The notes beneath the pieces were generated by a model that saw only the letters and a program-made list of their open reading frames with translations, ran no database searches and had not been told where the DNA came from. Positions 1 to 5,500 of a stretch of DNA of 5,974 nucleotides are shown here, piece by piece. Source of the stretch: Bordetella parapertussis (GTDB lineage Bacteria > Pseudomonadota > Gammaproteobacteria > Burkholderiales > Burkholderiaceae_B). Position 1 is the stretch's first letter; each line of letters starts with the position of its first letter. Both the position numbers and the translations under genes were made by a program. Where the stretch lies: the NCBI GenBank assembly GCA_945869355.1, contig CAMBPA010000095.1, forward strand, positions 1 through 5,974, in the 5' to 3' direction.

Positions 1-88
1 TAATTGCGCGCAAGTAATTTTTCACAGTCGTCTCCGTGATTTTTGATGTTTGAACAAGTTCATCTTGTCTTGTAAATACCAGATGATA
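1..88 (-). pseudogene. Possible fragment of a helix-turn-helix protein, cut by the window edge
   Basis: Read on the - strand from base 88 down to base 1, one frame stays open for 29 codons. It contains DELVQTSKITETTVKNYLRA, which has the spacing of a helix-turn-helix: a first helix with E-L, a turn around K-I-T, and a recognition helix T-T-V-K-N-Y-L. Two consecutive in-frame stop codons (TAG at 92-94, TAA at 89-91) lie immediately upstream, and no ATG, GTG or TTG occurs between them and the motif. It could therefore be a decayed gene, the 3' part of a frameshifted gene, or a chance match. The motif resembles the segment found in DUF4143-type ATPases and in LuxR-like regulators, but 29 residues cannot decide between them. 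What lies beyond base 1 is unknown. Confidence 0.25.
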
Positions 89-175
89 TTACTAGAATTG
101 TGTACCTAGATAAGTTTTTTATCCTTAACTTTTCAAGTGGAATAGGGGCGCCACAAAAAGGCATTAGGGTAATCA

Positions 176-1111
176 CTAGCGCCAAGATGTCAGTGCTTCA
201 AACGTTGCACTCAGCATCCCCGGGTCAGTCAGGTCGTGGCCACCTCCTGCAACACGGATAAGCGTTGCGTGCGGTAAGACACGTTGAACGTCGAGACTAT
301 TTTCAAAGGGACAGAGTGCGTCGACATCACCATGCACGAGCGTAAGCGGAATCTCCGACATCCTATGCGCCTGCGTCAAGATATTTGGACCAACAAAGCA
401 CCGATGCCACAAATAGTGACTCTGCACCCTGTAGCGAGCAATCAGCGCTTCATGGCCGCCCAAGCCGATCACAGGCGCATGCGTTGGGTACACGTTCATT
501 GCCGCCTCGTAAGTGGCCCATGCTTGTGCAAGCAGGACTTGCTTTTGAACGTCCTTCTCAAGGCAAAATACGCGATAGCCGAACTCGAGGACGGTTTGCT
601 CAGAGCCCTTAGGCACCTGAGATTGCAAGGCATCCCAAAGTTCTCGACACCCCTCGGGCGGATATTCCATAAAGTTTTCAATTTCAGCTTGGGTACATAA
701 AAACGGACTGCGGCAGAGCATTCTGTCGACGCGATCAGGATGGGCCTGCGCGTAAATTAAGGCTAAAGCACCACCCCAAGAGCCCCCCACGACACTCCAC
801 TTTGGTAAGGACAGATGCTCGCGTAAACGTTCGATATCTGCAATTAAATAGGACGTCTCATTGTGTTCAATCGCCCCGGCTGGCAGGCTCCGCCCACAAC
901 CTCGCTGATCATATTGAACAATCCAGAAAAGGGCGGGATCAAAAAATCGGCGATGCAAAGGACTTGCCGAACTTCCCGGACCACCGTGCAACCACACCAC
1001 GGGCATGCCTTGGGGATTACCACTAGCTTGCCAGTGCAGCTGGTGTCCATTTCCGAGCGCTAGCCACCCCTGCGCCCCCGGCTGGGTCTCGGCAAATAGC
1101 TTAGTTTTCAT
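176..1111 (-). CDS. pip: Proline iminopeptidase-like S33 alpha/beta hydrolase
   Basis: This is a cytoplasmic serine peptidase of family S33, whose classical members remove N-terminal proline from peptides. The 311 residues match the usual length of about 313-320. Visible signatures are the oxyanion-side loop HGGPG (42-46), FDQRGCGRS-like QYDQRGCGRS (66-75), ADIERLREHL (91-100), and the nucleophile elbow GGSWGG with Ser111. The likely triad is completed by Asp264 in HGDVDALCP and His292 in GGGHDL. The cap segment AWATYEAAM (197-205) corresponds to the family's W-x-x-W-E motif, so Glu202 is kept. In the second cap motif, usually R-I-E-x-H-Y, this protein reads R-V-Q-S-H-Y, with Gln230 in place of the glutamate. 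In the Serratia enzyme both glutamates are thought to hold the substrate amino group, so specificity may differ. The gene is divergent from pqqA. No signal peptide and no strong ribosome site are seen. The ATG at 1111 fits the family N-terminus. The family call is firm, the exact substrate is not. Confidence 0.88.
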   Translation of the reverse strand: MKTKLFAETQPGAQGWLALGNGHQLHWQASGNPQGMPVVWLHGGPGSSASPLHRRFFDPALFWIVQYDQRGCGRSLPAGAIEHNETSYLIADIERLREHLSLPKWSVVGGSWGGALALIYAQAHPDRVDRMLCRSPFLCTQAEIENFMEYPPEGCRELWDALQSQVPKGSEQTVLEFGYRVFCLEKDVQKQVLLAQAWATYEAAMNVYPTHAPVIGLGGHEALIARYRVQSHYLWHRCFVGPNILTQAHRMSEIPLTLVHGDVDALCPFENSLDVQRVLPHATLIRVAGGGHDLTDPGMLSATFEALTSWR

Positions 1112-1131
1112 GCGGTCAACAAGTCAAAAAG

Positions 1132-1163
1132 TTGCTAGATGAATGTGATTTATTCTATATACT
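1132..1163 (+). promoter_or_regulatory. Candidate promoter of pqqA / the pqq operon
   Basis: A TTGCTA hexamer at 1132-1137 is followed by an AT-rich tract with TATATA (1156-1161, spacing 18) and TATACT (1158-1163, spacing 20). TATACT alone is a five-of-six match to TATAAT. Transcription would start near 1168-1172, giving a pqqA leader of about 55-60 bases. The spacing is imperfect, so the exact hexamers are uncertain. The position in the only spacer upstream of pqqA is what gives it weight. Confidence 0.35.
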
Positions 1164-1182
1164 TGATGCTAATGCCAACCAA
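1154..1182 (-). promoter_or_regulatory. Candidate promoter for the divergent peptidase gene
   Basis: On the - strand a TTGGTT hexamer (bases 1182-1177) is followed after 17 bases by TATAGA (1159-1154), a reasonable sigma-70 match. Transcription would start about 35 bases before the ATG at 1111. The element overlaps the candidate pqqA promoter on the other strand, so the two could compete for polymerase. This is a prediction from motif match only. Confidence 0.35.
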
Positions 1183-1215
1183 TGGCGTTGCGATACCTTA
1201 CTTCCACTGCAATTT

Positions 1216-1220
1216 AGGAG
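1216..1220 (+). promoter_or_regulatory. Strong ribosome binding site of pqqA
   Basis: AGGAG lies six bases before the ATG at 1227, close to the ideal Shine-Dalgarno spacing. It is the best ribosome site seen in the cluster. Those of pqqB, pqqC and pqqE are weak, and pqqD has none, which fits high production of the precursor peptide relative to the enzymes. Confidence 0.8.
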
Positions 1221-1226
1221 ACCGCT

Positions 1227-1301
1227 ATGAAATGGGAAACACCATCAGCAATTGATCTGCGCTTAGGTTTTGAAATCACAATGTACATCGCCAATCGCTA
1301 A
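1227..1301 (+). CDS. pqqA: PQQ precursor peptide PqqA
   Basis: This encodes a 24-residue peptide that serves as the ribosomally made substrate for PQQ. All carbon and nitrogen atoms of the cofactor come from one Glu and one Tyr in it. The sequence shows the diagnostic core FEITMYIANR at residues 15-24, with Glu16 and Tyr20 in the E-x-x-x-Y arrangement that PqqE cross-links. The length matches known PqqA peptides of about 22-29 residues. The N-terminal part (M-K-W-E-T-P, then D-L-R-L-G) matches the usual leader, which is bound by PqqD. The gene has a strong AGGAG ribosome site, is first in the operon, and is followed within 12 bases by an intrinsic terminator that probably raises its transcript level above that of the downstream genes. 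It is easily missed because of its length. The ATG at 1227 is the only start that fits. Confidence 0.97.
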   Translation: MKWETPSAIDLRLGFEITMYIANR

Positions 1302-1311
1302 TCGTTGTTCA

Positions 1312-1347
1312 AAGGGCCGCGACTTGTGTCGCGGCCCTTATTTTTTT
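1312..1347 (+). terminator. Intrinsic terminator / attenuator between pqqA and pqqB
   Basis: A perfect 12-base-pair stem has arms at 1312-1323 and 1328-1339. Its core is GGGCCGCGAC paired with GTCGCGGCCC, closed by a TTGT loop, followed by one A and then seven T at 1341-1347. This is a textbook Rho-independent terminator. Lying inside the operon, it most likely ends most transcripts after pqqA and lets a minority read through into pqqB-E. Similar pqqA-only and longer transcripts have been described for other pqq operons. The T tract ends only eight bases before the pqqB ATG. Confidence 0.92.
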
Positions 1348-1355
1348 GAGTTGTG

Positions 1356-2270
1356 ATGCAAATACGCGTATTGGGCTCCGCGGCTGGCGGGGGCTTTCCT
1401 CAATGGAACTGTAACTGCCTGAATTGCTCAGGCGTACGCCAAGGCAGTATCAACGCGCAGATGCGCACCCAGTCCTCTATCATCGTTGGCAACGGATCAC
1501 CCGACTGGGTACTGATCAACGCATCGCCTGATGTGCTGACCCAAATAAAACAAACACCTGTTCTGCAACCAGCAAGGCAAATGCGTGATAGCGGTATCGC
1601 CGCGGTTGTATTGATGGACGCACAAGTCGATCACGTCACTGGCCTCATGATGCTGCGCGAAAGAAATTCGCCTCTACCCATTTATGCCACGCAGCAAGTC
1701 TTCGACGACCTCACGACGGGTCTGCCGCTGGTCAAGACGCTGTCTCATTACTGCACGGTCGAACAGCGATTGATTAGCCCTGCACAAGAAAATTTCAATA
1801 TTCCTGAATTATTAGGCATTGCTTTCAAACCGGTTACCCTTTCTAGTAAAGCTCCTCCCTATTCCCCCCATCGTCATGACCCTCATCCCGGTGACAACAT
1901 CGGACTACTCATGACTGATGTAATGAGCGGAAAAAAAGTGTTTTATGCACCGGGGCTTGGCGTGATCGAGCCACAAGTCGAGCAAGCGATGCGGCAGGCC
2001 GATGTGCTTTTGGTCGATGGTACATTTTGGACTGATGATGAAATGATCAGTCTGGGCCTATCATCCAAGCGCGCGATCGACATGGGCCACCTTGCCCAAT
2101 CCGGACCAGGTGGAATGCTTGAAGCATTAGCGTCTTATTCGGCTAAACGACGCGTTCTGATTCACATTAACAATACCAATCCCATCCTTCGCGAAGACTC
2201 ACCGCAAGCGCTGCAGTTGAAAGCGCTCGGCATTGAGGTCGCCTTTGATGGCATGTACATAAAGATCTGA
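1356..2270 (+). CDS. pqqB: PQQ biosynthesis protein PqqB, metallo-beta-lactamase fold
   Basis: PqqB is a cytoplasmic metallo-beta-lactamase-fold protein, reported to act as an iron-dependent hydroxylase on the tyrosine ring of the released Glu-Tyr cross-linked pair. The 304 residues match the usual length of about 300-308. The N-terminus [17 protein letters not shown] is near-invariant in the family, with Cys19, Cys21 and Cys24 as the structural metal site. [10 protein letters not shown] (88-96) is the family's version of the beta-lactamase metal motif. Others are APPYSPHR (166-173), PHPGDNIG (176-183), DGTFW (221-225), MGHL (243-246) and HINNTNP (270-276). The ATG at 1356 is chosen because the protein then starts M-Q-I-R-V-L-G-S like relatives, with GAG at 1348-1350 as a weak ribosome site. 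A GTG at 1353 would add one residue. The gene starts just after the attenuator and ends two bases before pqqC. Confidence 0.96.
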   Translation: MQIRVLGSAAGGGFPQWNCNCLNCSGVRQGSINAQMRTQSSIIVGNGSPDWVLINASPDVLTQIKQTPVLQPARQMRDSGIAAVVLMDAQVDHVTGLMMLRERNSPLPIYATQQVFDDLTTGLPLVKTLSHYCTVEQRLISPAQENFNIPELLGIAFKPVTLSSKAPPYSPHRHDPHPGDNIGLLMTDVMSGKKVFYAPGLGVIEPQVEQAMRQADVLLVDGTFWTDDEMISLGLSSKRAIDMGHLAQSGPGGMLEALASYSAKRRVLIHINNTNPILREDSPQALQLKALGIEVAFDGMYIKI

Positions 2271-2272
2271 CC

Positions 2273-2986
2273 ATGACAGTCTTAAAACCAGCTTGGACAC
2301 GTGAAGAGTTCGAAGCCCAACTCCGCGCGAAGGGCCAGAACTATCATATCCATCACCCATTTAATGTAAAAATGAATGCTGGCGAATGTTCTAAAGAACA
2401 AATTCGCGGTTGGGTCCTGAATCGTTTTTATTATCAGTGGATCATTCCCATCAAAGACGCTGCAGTCATGTCTAACTGCCAAGATCGTGAAACGCGTCGC
2501 AGATGGGTTTCCAGAATTTTGGATCATGACGGCTTTGGTGAATACAAGACCGACACCGAATGCGGGGGCCTCGAAGCTTGGACTCGGCTGGGGTTAGCGG
2601 TTGGGTTAGATCGTGAAACGCTTTGGTCTCTAAAAGAAGTCGAGCCTACAGTTAAATTTGCCTGTGATGCCTATGTCAACTTTGCGCGCCAGCAGCCCTG
2701 GCAAGAGGCAATCTGTTCCTCTTTGACAGAAATGTTCGCGCCTCAAATTCATAAAGATCGTCTGGCAGCATGGCCGACACACTACCCGTGGATCGAGCCA
2801 GCAGGATTACATTATTTCCGCTCCCGAATTCCTTTAGCCCAGCGCGATGTCGATCATGGTCTTGAAGTTACTCTCAACCACTTTACGACACGCGCCCAAC
2901 AAGAACGGGCCCTCGACATCCTGCAATTCAAGCTTGATATTTTGTGGTCAATGCTTGATGGAATTGAAAAAGCCTACCCAGTATGA
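2273..2986 (+). CDS. pqqC: Pyrroloquinoline-quinone synthase PqqC
   Basis: PqqC catalyses the last step of PQQ synthesis: ring closure and an eight-electron oxidation of AHQQ by molecular oxygen, without metal or cofactor, on an all-helical scaffold of the TenA/heme-oxygenase type. Diagnostic blocks are YHIHHPF (24-30), [14 protein letters not shown] (42-55), IPIKDAA (58-64), RILDHDG (81-87), FAPQIH (155-160), HYFRSR (180-185), RDVDHGL (191-197) and LQFKLDILW (217-225). All residues I recall as active-site residues in the Klebsiella enzyme have counterparts: His25, Arg51, Gln55, Arg81, His85, His160, Tyr181, Arg185 and Lys220. The enzyme should therefore be active. At 237 residues it is a little shorter than the Klebsiella protein of about 251, and the difference falls after the last catalytic lysine. 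The ATG is two bases after the pqqB stop, with only a weak AAAGA upstream, so coupling to pqqB translation is likely. The stop overlaps the pqqD start. Confidence 0.97.
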   Translation: MTVLKPAWTREEFEAQLRAKGQNYHIHHPFNVKMNAGECSKEQIRGWVLNRFYYQWIIPIKDAAVMSNCQDRETRRRWVSRILDHDGFGEYKTDTECGGLEAWTRLGLAVGLDRETLWSLKEVEPTVKFACDAYVNFARQQPWQEAICSSLTEMFAPQIHKDRLAAWPTHYPWIEPAGLHYFRSRIPLAQRDVDHGLEVTLNHFTTRAQQERALDILQFKLDILWSMLDGIEKAYPV

Positions 2987-3261
2987 GCGACCCCACCCCC
3001 GCTCAACTTCCTGAGCGTCCCCGCCTCAACAGACTTTTCCGCCTGCAGTGGGAAGAGGCGCAACAAGCTTATGTATTGCTTTATCCTGAAGGCATGGTCA
3101 AACTCAATCTGAGCGCAGCCGAGATTCTGAAACGCTGCGACGGGGAGCATACGATTAATCAAATTATCGCCGAGCTCGAACAGGCTTTTAGTGAGACTGA
3201 TTTGCGTGACCCCGTAGAGGGTATGTTGCGTGCAGCCTTTGAAAAAGACTGGATCCAATAG
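2983..3261 (+). CDS. pqqD: PqqA-binding peptide chaperone PqqD
   Basis: PqqD is a small protein of the RiPP-recognition-element type. It binds the PqqA peptide and brings it to PqqE for cross-linking. The 92 residues are the usual size. Conserved features are the N-terminal arginine-rich stretch [16 protein letters not shown] (12-27), the core [16 protein letters not shown] (34-49), CDG (52-54), and the C-terminal helix ending in D-W-I (89-91), where relatives usually have G-W-I. The start overlaps the pqqC stop as ATGA and there is no Shine-Dalgarno sequence, so it is probably translated by ribosomes finishing pqqC. Its frame is the same as that of pqqE, from which only one TAG codon and five further codons separate it. 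It is not fused to PqqC as in Methylobacterium. Confidence 0.95.
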   Translation: MSDPTPAQLPERPRLNRLFRLQWEEAQQAYVLLYPEGMVKLNLSAAEILKRCDGEHTINQIIAELEQAFSETDLRDPVEGMLRAAFEKDWIQ

Positions 3262-3276
3262 GATCACCCTAAGCCG

Positions 3277-4404
3277 ATGACTCAGCCTATTATCAATCCG
3301 CCCTTTTGGTTGCTCGCCGAGCTAACGTATCGGTGCCCCTTGCACTGCGTGTTTTGCTACAACCCAGTCAACTACGACAGCATAAAAAATGAGCTTGATA
3401 CAGACGCATGGATTCGCGTCATGCGTGAAGCGCGTGCGCTCGGCGCCGCACAAATAGGATTTTCGGGTGGTGAGCCACTTCTTCGCGATGACCTCGATAT
3501 CTTAGTCGCAGAGGCACGACGACTTGGGTTTTATACCAATCTGATCACCTCTGGCGTCGGCCTAACCGAGAAAAAAATCGTCTCACTCAAGCAAGCCGGA
3601 CTCGATCACATTCAGCTTTCTTTTCAAGACTCCACACAGGAGATGAACGACTTTCTCAGCAGCACGAAAACATTCGAGCTCAAGAAAAAAGTTGCGGCTT
3701 TAATTAAAAAGTATGACTATCCAATGGTGATGAATGTCGTACTGCATCGTCATAATATTCCGCATATCGATAAGATTATCGATATGGCACTTGACCTATC
3801 CGCGGAGTATCTAGAACTAGCAAACACACAGTATTACGGTTGGGCGATGAAGAATCGTCAGCAGCTTTTGCCTACTCGCGAACAACTTGTCACGGCTGAA
3901 GCGACCGTGAATGCCTACCGTGAAAAAATCGGCAAGCAATGCAAGCTGCTCTTTGTTGTCCCTGACTACTTTGAAGAACGTCCGAAAGCCTGCATGAATG
4001 GCTGGGGCTCAATCTTTTTAGATATTGCACCGGATGGCGCGGCCTTACCTTGTCACAACGCCAGAGAGTTGCCGGGCCTCCAGATCCCAAATGTAAAAGA
4101 GCATTCAATCCAGGAAATCTGGCATGAGAGCCAAGCGTTTAATGTCTTTCGGGGTGACAGCTGGATGCAAGAACCCTGTCGTTCGTGTTCAGAGAAAGAA
4201 AAAGACTTTGGTGGCTGTCGCTGCCAAGCATTTCTATTGACAGGCGATCCTGCCGCAACAGATCCAGTTTGCGCCAAGTCCCCCAACCACCATGTCGTGA
4301 AGCTTGCGATTAGTGAAGCAGCAGCTTCAGCAAAAGCTGAAACGTCAAAAGAATTTCCATTGATCTTTAGGACGGACGCCAACTCAAAACGCTTCGTGGG
4401 ATAA
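3277..4404 (+). CDS. pqqE: PqqA peptide cyclase PqqE, radical SAM-SPASM enzyme
   Basis: PqqE uses S-adenosylmethionine and iron-sulfur clusters to form the carbon-carbon bond between Glu16 and Tyr20 of PqqA, while PqqD holds the peptide. The N-terminal radical SAM domain shows [17 protein letters not shown], with Cys20, Cys24 and Cys27 for the SAM-binding cluster, then [10 protein letters not shown] (61-70). The C-terminal SPASM domain carries Cys239, Cys259, Cys301, Cys304, Asp310, Cys314, Cys316 and Cys332. These line up with a constant offset of nine with the auxiliary cluster ligands of the Methylobacterium enzyme as I recall them, including its unusual aspartate ligand. The 375 residues are normal. 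After the third radical-SAM cysteine it has Tyr rather than the Ser of many PqqE proteins. The ATG lies 15 bases after pqqD, and an AGGA overlapping the pqqD stop is a rather distant ribosome site. The C-terminal tail R-T-D-A-N-S-K-R-F keeps the family's ending. It is the last pqq gene seen. Confidence 0.97.
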   Translation: MTQPIINPPFWLLAELTYRCPLHCVFCYNPVNYDSIKNELDTDAWIRVMREARALGAAQIGFSGGEPLLRDDLDILVAEARRLGFYTNLITSGVGLTEKKIVSLKQAGLDHIQLSFQDSTQEMNDFLSSTKTFELKKKVAALIKKYDYPMVMNVVLHRHNIPHIDKIIDMALDLSAEYLELANTQYYGWAMKNRQQLLPTREQLVTAEATVNAYREKIGKQCKLLFVVPDYFEERPKACMNGWGSIFLDIAPDGAALPCHNARELPGLQIPNVKEHSIQEIWHESQAFNVFRGDSWMQEPCRSCSEKEKDFGGCRCQAFLLTGDPAATDPVCAKSPNHHVVKLAISEAAASAKAETSKEFPLIFRTDANSKRFVG

Positions 4405-4607
4405 AACGTCCTGCGGAGAGGCTACAGAATCGGCACAAGCCACAAACCAACAGATTTTCCATACAATCGAAGTGAAACGCATGCATTGAGGGGGGTTAAT
4501 CTCGTCTTAAAGTTTGATACCAAGGACTCGATCCCTCAATAGTCACCAACCATCAAAAAAAGTTGAATCGATTTGAGTCTGCGTCAGCCGCGCCTGCGCG
4601 CAAAAGC
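4405..4607. other. Convergent spacer with no gene
   Basis: These 203 bases lie between the ends of pqqE and the solute-binding protein gene. I see no coding region, tRNA or repeat. The only notable structure is an 8-base inverted repeat, ATTGAGGG (4485-4492) with CCCTCAAT (4533-4540), separated by 40 bases. There is also an A7 tract at 4555-4561 that could serve as a T-tract for the - strand gene. No hairpin directly joined to a T-run is visible for either strand, so the terminators of both genes remain unidentified and may be Rho-dependent. Confidence 0.5.
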
Positions 4608-5324
4608 TTAAGGCGCAACAGATAGCCCTTTGACTTGATGCTTTGCAATCAACTGCGCGACAAGAGCCGTTTTGATTTCATCCACGAACGACTGCAAATA
4701 CGTAGCTGCGGTAAGACGTCCTTTGGGAACACCGATAGACTGCTGAACAGTTGTAAAGTTGCCCTCTAAAATCCGTGAGCCTGGCAATCGCGCCACGTCA
4801 CCCAGCAGCCCAGGTTTTAACGCAGCCATTGCTTCTAGCTTTTGCTCTACAAACAATGCTAATGTTGCCTCGAAGCCTTCGGCGTGCAGCAACTGTGCGT
4901 GCTGAATATTGCGGGTTAGCCACAAATCGTAAGCGCTGCGGGCAGAGACCGCGATACGGTTACCAGGACGATCAACTTCAGACGCATGTTTTAGGCTGGA
5001 TCCAGCCGGAACAAGATAGGTGGCTTCGATCTCAACGTAAGCCGTCGAAAAATCAATTTTTTGGGCGCGCACGGGCTCGGCGCCGATCAGGCCGATATCC
5101 CAAACGTTCTGGTCTGCATCGTCTGCAAGCTCCCCGGGGGAACCATACTGAATCAACTGCAACGGCACCCCGATGCGATCAGCAATTGTGCGCGCCAGAT
5201 CGGGCGCAACCCCAACGGGAACCCCTTCAGGGCTTTTTCCACTGATCAACAAAAAATTGATCATATTCAAGGCAACGCGGAGAGTTCCGGTTGGTGCCAT
5301 CTCAAGGACTAACGCTTTGTTCAT
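4608..5324 (-). CDS. Family 3 solute-binding protein, apparently without signal peptide
   Basis: The protein resembles the amino-acid-type substrate-binding proteins of ABC transporters (SBP_bac_3 fold). Visible hallmarks, numbered from the ATG at 5324, are APTGTLRVALN (10-20) as the first strand, GVAPDLARTIADRIGV (38-53), and WDIGLIGAEPVRAQKIDFS (75-93) with Arg86 in the usual ligand-contacting place. YLVPAGS (103-109) and a second-lobe segment RIAVSARSAYDLWL follow. The 238 residues cover the mature domain only. The binding fold begins within ten residues of the N-terminus and no positively charged, hydrophobic export signal precedes it. A TTG at 5354 would add ten residues (M-I-A-S-L-F-G-T-F-F) but still gives no convincing signal. 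No permease or ATPase gene is next to it. It is divergent from the FMN dehydrogenase gene and may share its control. The ligand is unknown. A cytoplasmic sensor or enzyme role is possible, as is a misplaced start. Confidence 0.8.
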   Translation of the reverse strand: MNKALVLEMAPTGTLRVALNMINFLLISGKSPEGVPVGVAPDLARTIADRIGVPLQLIQYGSPGELADDADQNVWDIGLIGAEPVRAQKIDFSTAYVEIEATYLVPAGSSLKHASEVDRPGNRIAVSARSAYDLWLTRNIQHAQLLHAEGFEATLALFVEQKLEAMAALKPGLLGDVARLPGSRILEGNFTTVQQSIGVPKGRLTAATYLQSFVDEIKTALVAQLIAKHQVKGLSVAP

Positions 5325-5365
5325 GAAAAAAGTTCCGAATAAGGATGCAATCAACTCACCCCGTC

Positions 5366-5371
5366 ATATTA
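5366..5371 (-). promoter_or_regulatory. Candidate -10 element for the solute-binding protein gene
   Basis: On the - strand TAATAT lies 41 bases before the ATG at 5324. It matches TATAAT moderately. No good -35 hexamer stands 16-18 bases upstream, so this is weak. If it is used, the start of transcription would fall near 5360. Confidence 0.2.
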
Positions 5372-5429
5372 CCGAATGTTGTGAATTCCAAGGATTCTTA
5401 AAGGAAACCTCAGTGCGCAGCTGCCTTAA

Positions 5430-5458
5430 TTGACAAAATTCCTTGCCGCGCCTAAGTT
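5430..5458 (+). promoter_or_regulatory. Candidate promoter of the FMN dehydrogenase gene
   Basis: A perfect TTGACA (5430-5435) is followed after 17 bases by TAAGTT (5453-5458), a poor -10 match. A short inverted repeat TTAGC-N5-GCTAA (5457-5471) begins at the end of the -10 region and covers the expected transcription start, so it could be an operator. The combination of a perfect -35, a weak -10 and an overlapping palindrome is typical of regulated promoters, but it rests on short motifs only. Confidence 0.35.
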
Positions 5459-5500
5459 AGCAGCAAGCTAAACCAATCTAAAGAAGCACTATCTCTCAAC

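Noticed and set aside
109..123. GATAA / TTATC hairpin with a T-rich loop
   Set aside because: A five-pair AT-rich stem with the T-run inside the loop does not act as a terminator, and nothing else supports a role.
155..173. ATTA-GGG-TAAT hairpin near an A5 run as terminator of the peptidase gene
   Set aside because: The stem has four A-T pairs only and would not be stable.
284..700. Open reading frame of 138 codons on the + strand
   Set aside because: It lies wholly antisense to the well-supported peptidase gene, shows no recognisable family motif and has no ribosome site.
1353..1355. GTG as the pqqB start
   Set aside because: The ATG directly after it gives the family's usual N-terminus and a better distance from the GAG ribosome site.
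4369..4412. AGGACG / CGTCCT stem across the pqqE stop
   Set aside because: A six-base stem with a loop of over 30 bases and no T-tract is not a credible terminator.
4485..4540. Inverted repeat ATTGAGGG / CCCTCAAT as a terminator after pqqE
   Set aside because: The arms are only 8 bases with a 40-base loop, and no T-run follows on either strand.
4775..5245. Open reading frame of 156 codons on the + strand
   Set aside because: It is antisense to the solute-binding protein gene, and its arginine- and glutamine-rich translation looks like a shadow frame rather than a real protein.
5413..5433. Six-codon leader (GTG start, then R-S-C-L-N) with AAGGA seven bases upstream, before the FMN dehydrogenase gene
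   Set aside because: Its stop overlaps the TTGACA of the candidate promoter, so it would lie upstream of the transcript. It is too short to support without expression data.
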